DNA of 64,000 bases, from positions 1 to 64,000 of the forward strand of contig CBDBMR010000013.1 in the NCBI GenBank assembly GCA_965207535.1. Direction: 5' to 3'. Below the pieces are notes generated by a model. The model had not been told where the DNA came from, did not search any database, and worked only from the letters and a program-made list of their open reading frames with translations. Positions 15,618 through 23,582 of the stretch are shown piece after piece. The position numbers were made by a program, and so were the translations under genes. The stretch's first letter is position 1. Each line of letters starts with the position of its first letter. This DNA is from JAJDXO01 sp965207535 (lineage in GTDB: Bacteria > Pseudomonadota > Alphaproteobacteria > Rhodospirillales > UBA2165).

Positions 15618-16415
15618 ATTACCGAATTCATCACCCTCTCCAGCGCAACCAAGCTGGACGAAACGGCACAGGGAAGGGTCGCCATTCTCGGCTCCCAGGG
15701 CTCGGCGGGACCCGCGTCGTGGGCGGCAAGGGCCGGTGTCCGCGCCGTCATCCTCAACGACTGCGGCATCGGCAAGGATGAGGCGGGCATCGCCGCCCTG
15801 CCGTTCGGCGACGGGATCGGCCTCCCTGCCGCCTGCATCTCCCATATGTCGGCCCGGCTCAGCGACGGCGGGGACATGCTGGCGCGGGGCGTGATCAGCC
15901 GGGCCAACCGGCTTGCGCGAAAATTCGGGGTCCGACAGGGCCAAACCTGCATCGAAGCCGCACATTTGCTGGCAAACGCCCCTCCATTTGCGGGCAGCGT
16001 GCCGGCCGGCGGAGAACCCCAACGGCATCTGCTGACGAAGCTGGACGGGATCCAGGTCTGGGGTCTGGATTCCAGCGTCTTGATGGACGCCTCGGACGCC
16101 GGACAGATCGTCGTCACCGGCTCCCATGGCGGACTCGTCGGCGGCGCCGGCGCGCCGGCCCGCGGGATCGCCATCCGGGCCGGAATCTATCACGACGCCG
16201 GCATTTGCCCCGACGGCTCCTCCACCAGCCGCTTGCCGGCGTTCGACGAACTGGGCATTCCGGCCGTGCTGGTGAGCGCCGCATCGGCGCGGATCAGCGA
16301 TGCGCGGTCGTGCTACGAGGACGGCGTGATATCGATGGTCAACGACACGGCCGCCGCCGCCGGCGCGGGGCCGGGCATGACGGCGCGGGAATTCGTCGAA
16401 CGGGCCGCGGGCTAA
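15618..16415 (+). CDS. Two-repeat GSxG-motif protein of unknown function (apparent ATT start)
   Basis: A frame of about 265 codons whose product consists of two homologous halves. Half 1 has VAILGSQGSAGPASWAARAG, LNDCGIGKDEAGIAALP and MSARLSDGGDMLARGVISRAN. Half 2 has IVVTGSHGGLVGGAGAPARG, YHDAGICPDGSSTSRLP and ASARISDARSCYEDGVISMVN. The product appears to start I/M-TEFITLSSATKLDETAQG, but the first codon is ATT, not ATG; AGAGAGG lies six bases upstream. No ATG, GTG or TTG occurs in frame between the previous stop (15573) and this point; the next ATG (15846) would delete most of half 1. So it uses a rare ATT start or has lost its start. Family not named; a soluble enzyme is likely. Confidence 0.6.
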   Translation: MTEFITLSSATKLDETAQGRVAILGSQGSAGPASWAARAGVRAVILNDCGIGKDEAGIAALPFGDGIGLPAACISHMSARLSDGGDMLARGVISRANRLARKFGVRQGQTCIEAAHLLANAPPFAGSVPAGGEPQRHLLTKLDGIQVWGLDSSVLMDASDAGQIVVTGSHGGLVGGAGAPARGIAIRAGIYHDAGICPDGSSTSRLPAFDELGIPAVLVSAASARISDARSCYEDGVISMVNDTAAAAGAGPGMTAREFVERAAG

Positions 16416-17257
16416 CTCCCGAGGGAGATGGTGCCGACGCAGGTGCTCTCGCCGAGCTCGGCGCGGACGTCCGCCGCGGGGAAGCCGGGGTGGCTCACCT
16501 CGATGGCGTAGACGCCGCTGTCGGCCTTGAGCCCGTCGAACAGGAAGTCCCCGTAATTGTCGGTGGTCGTGCGGGCAAGCTCGTCGCCGGCGTATTTAAG
16601 CACCACTTGGGCGCCCTCGACGCAATCCTCGACCCCGTCCTTGGCGGCGGCCACCGTTCCCCCGATGAACTCGTTTCGATATTTGCCGAGGTTCTTGTAG
16701 TGAACCCGCGGCTTGGTATCGAGATCGGGCCGGAAGTCCTCCAAACCCTCCTCGCGCCGGATGCGGGCCATCTCCGCGTCGTCCACCTTGACCGCGCGGA
16801 GCGCGCCGGTGGGGCACGATTGAACGCAGCGGGGATGATTCCAGCCCCGGTCCAGAAGGTGCGCATCGAACGGCCAGGCTTGCGGAATCTCCTTTTCCTC
16901 GTTCCAGTAGACCGCGCCATAGGGGCAGGCATCGACGATCTGCCTTTGACCCTTCGATTTGACGGGATCGATGATGACGATGCCGTCGGCCCGCTTGGTG
17001 ATCGCGTCGTTCTCCGCCGCTTCCATGCACGGCGCATCGTCGCAGTGATTGCACATGACCGGCGCGTAGGTGACGTCGACCATGGGCGGCTGGCCCCGCT
17101 CCCGCTTCAAGATCTCGATCCACTTGTGGCCGTGAAGCGGCATCTCCGCGGCGACGCCCGGATGGTCGTTGCCGGTGTATTCATCGACGGTGGAGAGGTA
17201 GCAATTGCCGCAATTCTCGCACTTGGCGGCATCGACGATCATGTTCCATTTGCTCAT
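16412..17257 (-). CDS. Iron-sulfur beta subunit of a transhydroxylase-type Mo enzyme
   Basis: 281 residues resembling the small subunit of pyrogallol-phloroglucinol transhydroxylase. It has ferredoxin-like cysteine groups KCENCGNC near 13-19 and CNHCDDAPC, then DACPYGAVYWNEE, then HPRCVQSCPTGAL, followed by TKPRVHYKNLGKY and a C-terminal beta-sandwich like a Cna-B/transthyretin fold (DNYGDFLFDGLKADSGVYAIEV). Where the classical subunit has a CxxC before AHLLD, this one reads QAWPFDAHLLD, so one 4Fe-4S cluster may be altered or missing. It shuttles electrons for the catalytic subunit, encoded 12 bases upstream. Its stop just overlaps that of the convergent two-repeat gene. Confidence 0.82.
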   Translation of the reverse strand: MSKWNMIVDAAKCENCGNCYLSTVDEYTGNDHPGVAAEMPLHGHKWIEILKRERGQPPMVDVTYAPVMCNHCDDAPCMEAAENDAITKRADGIVIIDPVKSKGQRQIVDACPYGAVYWNEEKEIPQAWPFDAHLLDRGWNHPRCVQSCPTGALRAVKVDDAEMARIRREEGLEDFRPDLDTKPRVHYKNLGKYRNEFIGGTVAAAKDGVEDCVEGAQVVLKYAGDELARTTTDNYGDFLFDGLKADSGVYAIEVSHPGFPAADVRAELGESTCVGTISLGS

Positions 17258-17269
17258 CGTCCCGCCTCC

Positions 17270-20200
17270 CTACTTGGCCGGCACCAGTTCCGGCGCGGGC
17301 GCGGGCTGCGCGGCCGGTGTCACATGGTCAAGATCGGTCTCGCCGTTCCACTTCGCGACCTCGATCAGACAGGCGTTGTAGGCCGCCGAGTGGGTCTTCA
17401 ACGACTGTGACCGGGCCGGCGTGAGGTTGTTGATGCAGCCGCCCCGGTCGACCGAATAGCCGGGCTTGCCCATGGGATCATAGCGGGCCGCCGCCTGACG
17501 GCAGTGAACGACGCCCGGCATCAGCCGGTTGGTGATCTGCGCCGCGCACACCACCGCGCCCCGGTCGTTGTAGAGCTTGATCAGGTCGTTTTCCCCGATG
17601 CCGCGGGCGGCGGCATCCTCCGGGTTGAGGCGCGCGATCCAATAGTAGTAGCCGTCGATCTCGACCCGGTGATCCATCAGGTCGTTGGTCGCCGAATCCT
17701 TGCCGTCGCCGTTGGTGTGGAAGGAATAGCGGGCGTGAGGCGAGACCAGCTGCAACGGGTACTTCTCCAGCAGTCCGGCAGTGCCGAGCCCCTCCCAGGA
17801 CGGGATATATTTGTTCAGCGGCGGACGTTCCGGATCCTGGCCGTAGCGCTTGAGGCTCTCGGCCTCGAACTCGATCTTGCCCGATTGGGTCTGCAGCCCT
17901 TCGCGGAAGTTCTCGCCGTAGGACCCGGGCAGCGGGTGCGGCTCCGGCACATCCTTCTTGCGTCCCTCGGCGAACCAGCGAAAGGCCGTCCGCGGCCAGT
18001 TGGCCTTGGGTTCCGCCGGGACGACGAAATAGCCCTTCTTGAGGAACTTCTTCCACGAAATGTGCTTGGGCAGGTCGGAGGCGTCGAACATCCGCTTCAC
18101 CCAGTCGCGCTCGGTCATCCCTTCCGAGTAGTAGGCGCTGTGGCCGAGGCGTTTCAGCACTTCGAGGAAGATGGAGAAATCGGACTTGCTTTCGCCCAGC
18201 GGCTCGATGGTCGGGTGCTGCATGGTGATCACCCGGTGATTGAGCTGGCCGATCCAGTCATAGCCGTACCCTTGCGGGCTCGCCCATTCGCCGATGTCCC
18301 AGCGCTCGAAGTTGGTGCAGGCGGGCAGGATCAAATCGGCGAACCGCACCTCGCCCTCGTGCCAGATGCTCTGGGAGACCACGAACTCCAGGCTCTCCGA
18401 GTTGTACATCCGGGCGTAGCGGTTGCTGTCCGGCTGGGTCGAGATATAGGAGCCGCCGTACTTGTACATCATCCGCACCGGCGAATGGCCGGGGGACGGA
18501 TAGTGGACGGGGAAGAACTGCCCTTCGATGAACCGGGGGTCGATGGAATAACCCTCGGCCTTGCCGTCCATGATGGCCTCGGGCAGCTTCAGCCGCGGGA
18601 TGGTCTGCTGCACCGGGTTCATGGAAATCAGGTGGGGCATCCGCTGGTAGAGCGAGATCGCGTTGCCCGAATTGGCGAGATCGCCCGAGAAACCGCCCTC
18701 GGCGTAGCCCGGGAAATAGAACGAGTAGTCGATGGGCGAGCCGAACTGCAGGTTGCCGAAATTGACGCCGGGCTTGCCGAGCCCCTGCATGGCCATCAGG
18801 CAGACCATGGCGCGCGCCCATTGGGCGCCGGTGGAGGTTCTGCACGCACCGCCCAGAGTGACCCCCATGCCGCCGGCGGCGAGATAGGTCTTCTTCGAGC
18901 CCCATTCGCGGGCCAGCGCCCGGATGTCCTTGGCCGGCACGCCGGTCTCGGCCTCGGCCCATTCCGGGGTCTTCGCCTCGCCGTCTTCCCTGCCGAGGAT
19001 GTAGTCCTGCCATTTGTCGAAGCCGGTGGTGCGCTCGGCGACGTATTCCTCGTCGTAAAGGCCCTCGGTCATCCAGACATGGGTGATGGCGTGAGCCAGC
19101 GCGGGGCTCGTGCCCGGGCGCGGCGCGAACCACTTGCCCCCCACCCAGGCGGCGGACTCGTTGAGGTACGGATCGATATGGACGGACTTGATGCCCAGTT
19201 CCTTGGCCCATTGACGGCGTACGGTGCCTTCGAAGGAGCCGTAGACGCCATTGGTGACTTCCGGGTCCGACGACCAGTAGACGATCATCTCGCATTCCTG
19301 GAGACAGTCCTCGACCAGGCCGTAAATTTCCGGCGCGCCGTTGCGCATGGAATGGCCGTAATGATGCATGGCGCCCCAGTACCAGCCCTCCCAGCTATCC
19401 GGATTGAGGAGGGTGGTGGTCGCGCCGAGGATATTGGCGAACCGGTTCATGGCGCTGATGTAGTAGCCGATATTGCCCCAGGTATGGTGCGAGGTGCGGC
19501 TGACCATGATGGCGCCCGGGCCATATTGACGGTTCACCCGCTTGATCTCGGCCTCGACGATGTCCAGGGCCTCTTCCCAGGAAATCCGCTCGTAGCCGGA
19601 GACGCCCCTGTTCTGGATGTTGCGCTCGCCGTTGGGGTCGAAGTCCACCCGTTTCATCGGACAGAGGTTGCGCTCCTTGGAATAGATCAGCGACTTCGAG
19701 GTCTGGCCGTGGGGCGCCAGGGTGGTGCGCCGGGGCGGGCGGAAGGTCTTGCCGCGGGCCTCGATTTCCCAGGGCTGCGGATCCTCGTCGTCGAACTCGA
19801 TGGGGGTGATCCGGACGATCCTGCCGTCCTTCACATAGACGAACACGGGGCCGCCGTTGGTGTGGCTGGTGTAGCGGATTTCGCCGTTCGCCGACGGGGT
19901 GCCGTATTTCCAGCCGATGTGCTGGGTCATCATCACGGTGGTCGAGAACCAGTAAGTGTCTTCGTCCTCGCCCTCCATCATCAGCTGAAAATTCTTGATT
20001 GCCTCGATCTGCTCCAGATGGTCGATGGGCGGCATAAGCAACCGGCCGCCGATACCGGCATTCTTGAAAATCAGCTGAACCTCGGCGTTGTCCTTCACGC
20101 CGGCGCCCGAGTGAATACGGCCGTCCTGGAAGCGGAACCACCGGCCGCGCCCGTCGGCCTGGCTGAGGAATTGCGCCGTCAGGTTTCGTTCCTTGAGGCG

Positions 20201-20278
20201 TTCGCGGAAGGCCGGATAGCGCCATGCGGTAAACCGCAGCACCCAGAGCAACGCATACAGCACAAACGAAAACTTCAT
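17270..20278 (-). CDS. Molybdopterin oxidoreductase, transhydroxylase-type alpha subunit with N-terminal SCP2-like domain
   Basis: 1002 residues. Residues about 1-20 are hydrophobic (KFSFVLYALLWVLRF). Residues about 30-135 look like an SCP2 sterol-carrier-type domain. The rest is a DMSO-reductase-family catalytic subunit. The motif run SRTSHHTWGNIGYY, NPDSWEGWYWGAMHHYGHS and WSSDPEVTNGVYG matches the active-site region of pyrogallol-phloroglucinol transhydroxylase, including the His and Asp positions. There is no N-terminal 4Fe-4S motif, as in that family. C-terminal cofactor-binding motifs include SPHARYSFHTNGDGKD. A hydroxylated aromatic or related ring is the likely substrate class. No Tat motif is seen, so it is probably cytoplasmic, perhaps membrane-associated. 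Confidence 0.8.
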   Translation of the reverse strand: MKFSFVLYALLWVLRFTAWRYPAFRERLKERNLTAQFLSQADGRGRWFRFQDGRIHSGAGVKDNAEVQLIFKNAGIGGRLLMPPIDHLEQIEAIKNFQLMMEGEDEDTYWFSTTVMMTQHIGWKYGTPSANGEIRYTSHTNGGPVFVYVKDGRIVRITPIEFDDEDPQPWEIEARGKTFRPPRRTTLAPHGQTSKSLIYSKERNLCPMKRVDFDPNGERNIQNRGVSGYERISWEEALDIVEAEIKRVNRQYGPGAIMVSRTSHHTWGNIGYYISAMNRFANILGATTTLLNPDSWEGWYWGAMHHYGHSMRNGAPEIYGLVEDCLQECEMIVYWSSDPEVTNGVYGSFEGTVRRQWAKELGIKSVHIDPYLNESAAWVGGKWFAPRPGTSPALAHAITHVWMTEGLYDEEYVAERTTGFDKWQDYILGREDGEAKTPEWAEAETGVPAKDIRALAREWGSKKTYLAAGGMGVTLGGACRTSTGAQWARAMVCLMAMQGLGKPGVNFGNLQFGSPIDYSFYFPGYAEGGFSGDLANSGNAISLYQRMPHLISMNPVQQTIPRLKLPEAIMDGKAEGYSIDPRFIEGQFFPVHYPSPGHSPVRMMYKYGGSYISTQPDSNRYARMYNSESLEFVVSQSIWHEGEVRFADLILPACTNFERWDIGEWASPQGYGYDWIGQLNHRVITMQHPTIEPLGESKSDFSIFLEVLKRLGHSAYYSEGMTERDWVKRMFDASDLPKHISWKKFLKKGYFVVPAEPKANWPRTAFRWFAEGRKKDVPEPHPLPGSYGENFREGLQTQSGKIEFEAESLKRYGQDPERPPLNKYIPSWEGLGTAGLLEKYPLQLVSPHARYSFHTNGDGKDSATNDLMDHRVEIDGYYYWIARLNPEDAAARGIGENDLIKLYNDRGAVVCAAQITNRLMPGVVHCRQAAARYDPMGKPGYSVDRGGCINNLTPARSQSLKTHSAAYNACLIEVAKWNGETDLDHVTPAAQPAPAPELVPAK

Positions 20279-20417
20279 GGGACGCCTCCCGTCCAGCGGC
20301 TCCCGACAGGCCGCTCAATCCAATATCTTTATGTAGAATAATGCCATCCCGGCAGACGGTGGAACAAGCCGGCCAAGCCACGTATGCGATCGTGATGCAT
20401 TGTTCGGTGCACAAATT

Positions 20418-20503
20418 AGCCCGTATTTCTCACCACGGTTACGGCCTGCGTCGCGTCCAGGCGGTCGAGCCGCCAGGAGCGGGCCGAAAAGCGTAGCGGC
20501 GCC
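20418..20503. repeat. Interspersed repeat, family D (copy 1)
   Basis: AGCCCGTATTTCTCACCACG, then GGCCTGCGTCGCGTCCAGGC and GCGGGCCGAAAAGCG. An inverted, nearly complete copy lies at 45105-45185, and a fragment at 49353-49384. The gap 20279-20771 is all repeats; I see no gene. Confidence 0.65.
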
Positions 20504-20555
20504 TACGGTTGAGGGCCGCGACGCCGCGGGCGGGCGTCGGGGCGCGACCCGAAGG

Positions 20556-20653
20556 GCGGTGCTATCGGGCCGACAGCGTGCGTCGAGGCTCTTGCCCGAT
20601 GTCACCGCATCGCGCGGCGCGCCTCTCCTGCTCTGTCGGCCCGATAGCACCGC
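20556..20653. repeat. 21-bp perfect inverted repeat with 56-base core
   Basis: The left arm (20556-20576) begins GCGGTGCTATCGGGCC and its exact reverse complement occupies 20633-20653. The size and terminal repeats suggest a miniature mobile element or a long-stem hairpin; no target duplication is evident. Confidence 0.6.
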
Positions 20654-20736
20654 GCAGACCATGACCCTGGTAAGAAATGCGGGCTAGCGCCCGGCACACT
20701 TAACCCGCATTTCCCGCCAGGATCATGCGGGTCAAA

Positions 20737-20778
20737 CCGGGGATTATTGGCCGGGGATTATTGGCCGGGGATTATTGG
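20737..20778. repeat. Three tandem 14-bp repeats running into the permease stop codon
   Basis: CCGGGGATTATTGG occurs three times without change; the third copy contains the stop and last codon of the permease gene, so expansion could alter its C-terminus. Confidence 0.85.
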
Positions 20779-21602
20779 AATGTTCGGCGCAGGTAATTGC
20801 TGAGCGTATCGACGACGGTAACCGCACCGAGGATCACCAGCAGGATCGCGCCGACCTGCGGGTAGTCCAGGATCCGGAGCGAGCCGATCAGTTCCGTGCC
20901 GATGCCGCCCGCCCCAACCATGCCCATCACCGTGGACTGACGGAAATTGTACTCCCAGCGGTACATGGTGACGTCCGCGTAGTAGGGAATGACCTGAGGG
21001 AAAACCCCATGAGTAATCACCTGCATGCGGGTCGCACCGGTCGCCTGAGCGGCCTCGACGGGCGCCGGATGGGCGTGCTCGATGGCTTCGGCGAAAAATT
21101 TACCGACCATGCCGACCGAATGGAGACCAAGGGCCAGTACGCCGGGCAGCATGCCGAAGCCCACGGCGGCGACGAATACGATCCCCATGATGAGTTCGGG
21201 AATGGCGCGGAGCGTATTCAGGATCAGCCGGGCTGCCTGATAGACCGCCGGGTGGGGCGAGGTATTCCTGGCCGCCAGAATTGCCATGGGCACGGACATG
21301 GCGACAGCCAGAGCGGTGCCCGCGATGGACATGGCAATAGTGTCGATCAACGGACCGATCCACTGTTTCCATCTCGAGAAGTCTAGCGGCCACATCTCGC
21401 TCATAATGGTGCCGATGGCCGGCAGCCCCTCCGCGAGGCGGGCGCCGTTCAGCATCTCCGTGACCCAGAGACTAATGAATATCAGAACCAGGACGGCCGC
21501 GATCCTGCCGGTCATGACACGGCGGCGACGGCGCTCTTCGGATAGGAGTTGGTTGACCCTATCCGGGGTTTGAGAGATCGCCAGCGGGTCGATCATGGCC
21601 AC
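20772..21602 (-). CDS. Phosphite/phosphonate ABC transporter permease (PtxC/PhnE-like)
   Basis: 276 residues. After a basic N-terminus (SEERRRRRVMTGR) there is one membrane segment (IAAVLVLIFISLWV), then the permease core with about five further segments. The EAA-like cytoplasmic loop (VEAAQATGATRMQVITHGVFPQVIPY) contacts the ATPase, and RQSTVMGMVGAGGIGTELI is typical of PhnE. It is the last gene of ptxABC order (ATPase, binding protein, permease). PhnE permeases import phosphonates, phosphite or phosphate esters; the ptxD-like gene across the divergent promoter points to phosphite. Confidence 0.88.
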   Translation of the reverse strand: MAMIDPLAISQTPDRVNQLLSEERRRRRVMTGRIAAVLVLIFISLWVTEMLNGARLAEGLPAIGTIMSEMWPLDFSRWKQWIGPLIDTIAMSIAGTALAVAMSVPMAILAARNTSPHPAVYQAARLILNTLRAIPELIMGIVFVAAVGFGMLPGVLALGLHSVGMVGKFFAEAIEHAHPAPVEAAQATGATRMQVITHGVFPQVIPYYADVTMYRWEYNFRQSTVMGMVGAGGIGTELIGSLRILDYPQVGAILLVILGAVTVVDTLSNYLRRTFQ

Positions 21603-21620
21603 GGTCCTTTAGGGAGAAAA

Positions 21621-21641
21621 CCCGGCGGATGACCCGCCGGG
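21621..21641 (-). promoter_or_regulatory. Intercistronic hairpin between binding-protein and permease genes
   Basis: CCCGGCGG/CCGCCGGG with a five-base loop. Such a stem after a binding-protein gene commonly protects its upstream mRNA, giving more binding protein than permease. Confidence 0.5.
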
Positions 21642-21661
21642 CTTCACACCTTCCGCCGGGC

Positions 21662-22555
21662 TTAGGAGCTCGGCTTCACGTTGGACCGGATATCGCGGAT
21701 GATATTGTAATCCTCATCCTTGATTTCCGCGAAGCCGTCGGACTTGAACGGCTTCAGAACGGCATCGCCCTCGGGCGTACCTTTCTTGAGGCCGTAGAAA
21801 GCCGAGCGGACCTTCTTTTGCACGTCAGGCTTCAGATCAGTGCGCATGACCCACGGATATTGGGGAATGGGCTTCGAGTAAGCGACCACGCGTACCTTTT
21901 TCAGATCGATGATGCCGCGCCCGACAAGGCTCTCGAAAATCGGCCGGCTAAGCCCGCCGACCTTGGCATTGCCGCGCTGCACATTGATCGCGACGGCGTC
22001 ATGGGCGCCCAGGAAGTTTTCCTTGTAATCCTTGCCCACATTTACGCCGGCCGACATCAGGGTGAACTTCGGTGCGAAGTGGCTGGAGGTCGACGCCGGG
22101 TCGCCGAACGCCACATCGACGCCCGAGCCCTTGATATCGGCCATCTTCTTGATGTCCGTTTCGGCGTTGGCGATGATCACCGACTGATAAGTGGTCGATC
22201 CGCCTTTAAGGCGCGCCGCAAAGGGTTGGATGTCGAGCTTGCCGCCCTGCATCTTTTCCTTGGCGATGGTGTAGGACGCGGGACCGAAATAGGCGAGATC
22301 GATACGGCCGAACCGCATGGCTTCGATCATCGACGAATAGTCGGTGGTCACGACCAATTCGATCTCTTTTCCCAGTTTCTTGGTGAGGTAGTCCTTGAGA
22401 CCCTGGTTTTGCTGGATGATGGTCGCAGCGTTCTCATCCGGCAGAAGCGCTACTTTCAGCTTCTTGGGATTGTAGTCTTCGGCGCTCGCTGTCGCTGATA
22501 CACCTATGGTCAGAAGAGCCGCGGCAAACACGCGGAAAAAGGTACGTCTAAGCAT
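21662..22555 (-). CDS. Phosphite/phosphonate ABC transporter substrate-binding protein (PtxB/PhnD-like)
   Basis: 297 residues with a Sec signal peptide (RVFAAALLTIGVSATASA). The mature part has PhnD-type motifs: LKVALLPDENAATIIQQNQGL, TDYSSMIEAMRFGRIDLAYFGPASY, and FGDPASTSSHFAPKFTLMSAG, where the SxxSxSxxP-like stretch and the Tyr bind the oxyanion. YSKPIPQYPWVMRTDL follows. It delivers the anion to the permease in the periplasm. PhnD and PtxB are hard to tell apart by eye; phosphite is inferred from the ptxD-like neighbour. Confidence 0.88.
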   Translation of the reverse strand: MLRRTFFRVFAAALLTIGVSATASAEDYNPKKLKVALLPDENAATIIQQNQGLKDYLTKKLGKEIELVVTTDYSSMIEAMRFGRIDLAYFGPASYTIAKEKMQGGKLDIQPFAARLKGGSTTYQSVIIANAETDIKKMADIKGSGVDVAFGDPASTSSHFAPKFTLMSAGVNVGKDYKENFLGAHDAVAINVQRGNAKVGGLSRPIFESLVGRGIIDLKKVRVVAYSKPIPQYPWVMRTDLKPDVQKKVRSAFYGLKKGTPEGDAVLKPFKSDGFAEIKDEDYNIIRDIRSNVKPSS

Positions 22556-22646
22556 TATTTTACTTCCCCCTAGGGAATGGTTGACGAAATAGGAAATTGT
22601 TAAGTTTCCGGCGGGTGAAGGTTCGAATTCGGTCCTCGATTATCGG

Positions 22647-23459
22647 CTATGGTTCTCCATAAATTGCGGATAGCGCGCCCTCGGTAAGGGCATCTGGAAC
22701 GTCGTCGAACACGACATGCCCATTTGACAATCCGATGATTCTATCGGCGAATTCACGGGCATATTCCAGCTGATGCAAACTCACAACAACTGGTATTCGG
22801 TCTTCCTTGCAGATTGCACGGAGTTGGGTCAAGACCCGATGTGATGAGGACGGGTCCAATGAGGCGACCGGCTCATCCGCCAATATCATCCTTGGGTGCT
22901 GCGCGAGCGCGCGGGCGATCCCCACCCGCTGCTGCTGTCCGCCGGACATACTGTCACAGCGGCTGAACGCCCGGTCGAAGAGAGATACACGGTCGAGACA
23001 AGCGAGCGCGAGGCGGCGTTCGTGTTCGGAAAACGGCCACAGCGTCCGCCAGAACGTATGTTTTCCCAACCGGCCGGCCAAAACGTTCTGCAGCGCGGTC
23101 TGCCGCCCGATCAGCTGATGCTGCTGGAAGATCATCGCCGTCTTCGTGCGGTGTTCACGAATGTCCCTGGCGATCTCGAGGGTGCGGTTTTCGGCATCCA
23201 TCACCCGTCCGGCCGTGGGCGGAACCAGAAGGTTCAGGGTGCGCAGCAAGGTCGATTTGCCGGCGCCGGACGGGCCGAGCAGAACCGTGACCTGATCATC
23301 CATGAAATCCAGGGAAAGGGGGTGAAGGGCCCGGGTGCCGTCGGGATAAACCACCTCGACGTCCCGAATTCGGATTATTGAATTCCGGTCGCCATCCGGC
23401 CCGGCGCCGTCATTCCGCGCCTGTTCGTCGGTCCGCTCATCGTCTACGCTTTGAAGCAT
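22647..23459 (-). CDS. Phosphite/phosphonate ABC transporter ATPase (PtxA/PhnC-like)
   Basis: 270 residues with all nucleotide-binding motifs: Walker A GPSGAGKSTLLR, Q-loop MIFQQHQLIGRQTALQNVLAGRLG (the PhnC form), signature MSGGQQQRVGIARALAQ, Walker B MILADEPVASLDP and the switch histidine in SLHQLE. I placed the start at ATG 23459 (MLQSVDD); the open frame continues far upstream but there it runs antisense to the dehydrogenase and encodes nothing family-like. It is first in the transporter operon. The 123-base divergent gap to the dehydrogenase is AT-rich and should hold both promoters. Confidence 0.9.
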   Translation of the reverse strand: MLQSVDDERTDEQARNDGAGPDGDRNSIIRIRDVEVVYPDGTRALHPLSLDFMDDQVTVLLGPSGAGKSTLLRTLNLLVPPTAGRVMDAENRTLEIARDIREHRTKTAMIFQQHQLIGRQTALQNVLAGRLGKHTFWRTLWPFSEHERRLALACLDRVSLFDRAFSRCDSMSGGQQQRVGIARALAQHPRMILADEPVASLDPSSSHRVLTQLRAICKEDRIPVVVSLHQLEYAREFADRIIGLSNGHVVFDDVPDALTEGALSAIYGEP

Positions 23460-23582
23460 CAACCCGCTCTTTCGCCGCCTGCATAGCACAGCAAATTGAA
23501 AAATCAATGACTTACAAATTGCCTGGTGTAACTTGGGCAATTGGAACCCGTTGGACCTACCTGACAAGGCCGGCATTGGATC

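Noticed and set aside
17504..20341. A 945-codon open frame on the plus strand opposite the molybdenum enzyme
   Set aside because: It mirrors the codon pattern of the real gene on the other strand and contains no recognisable motif.
23460..23582. A Pho box in the phosphite locus promoter gap
   Set aside because: CTTACAAATTG and TGTAACTTG are suggestive, but the spacing and repeats do not fit a PhoB site well enough to claim.
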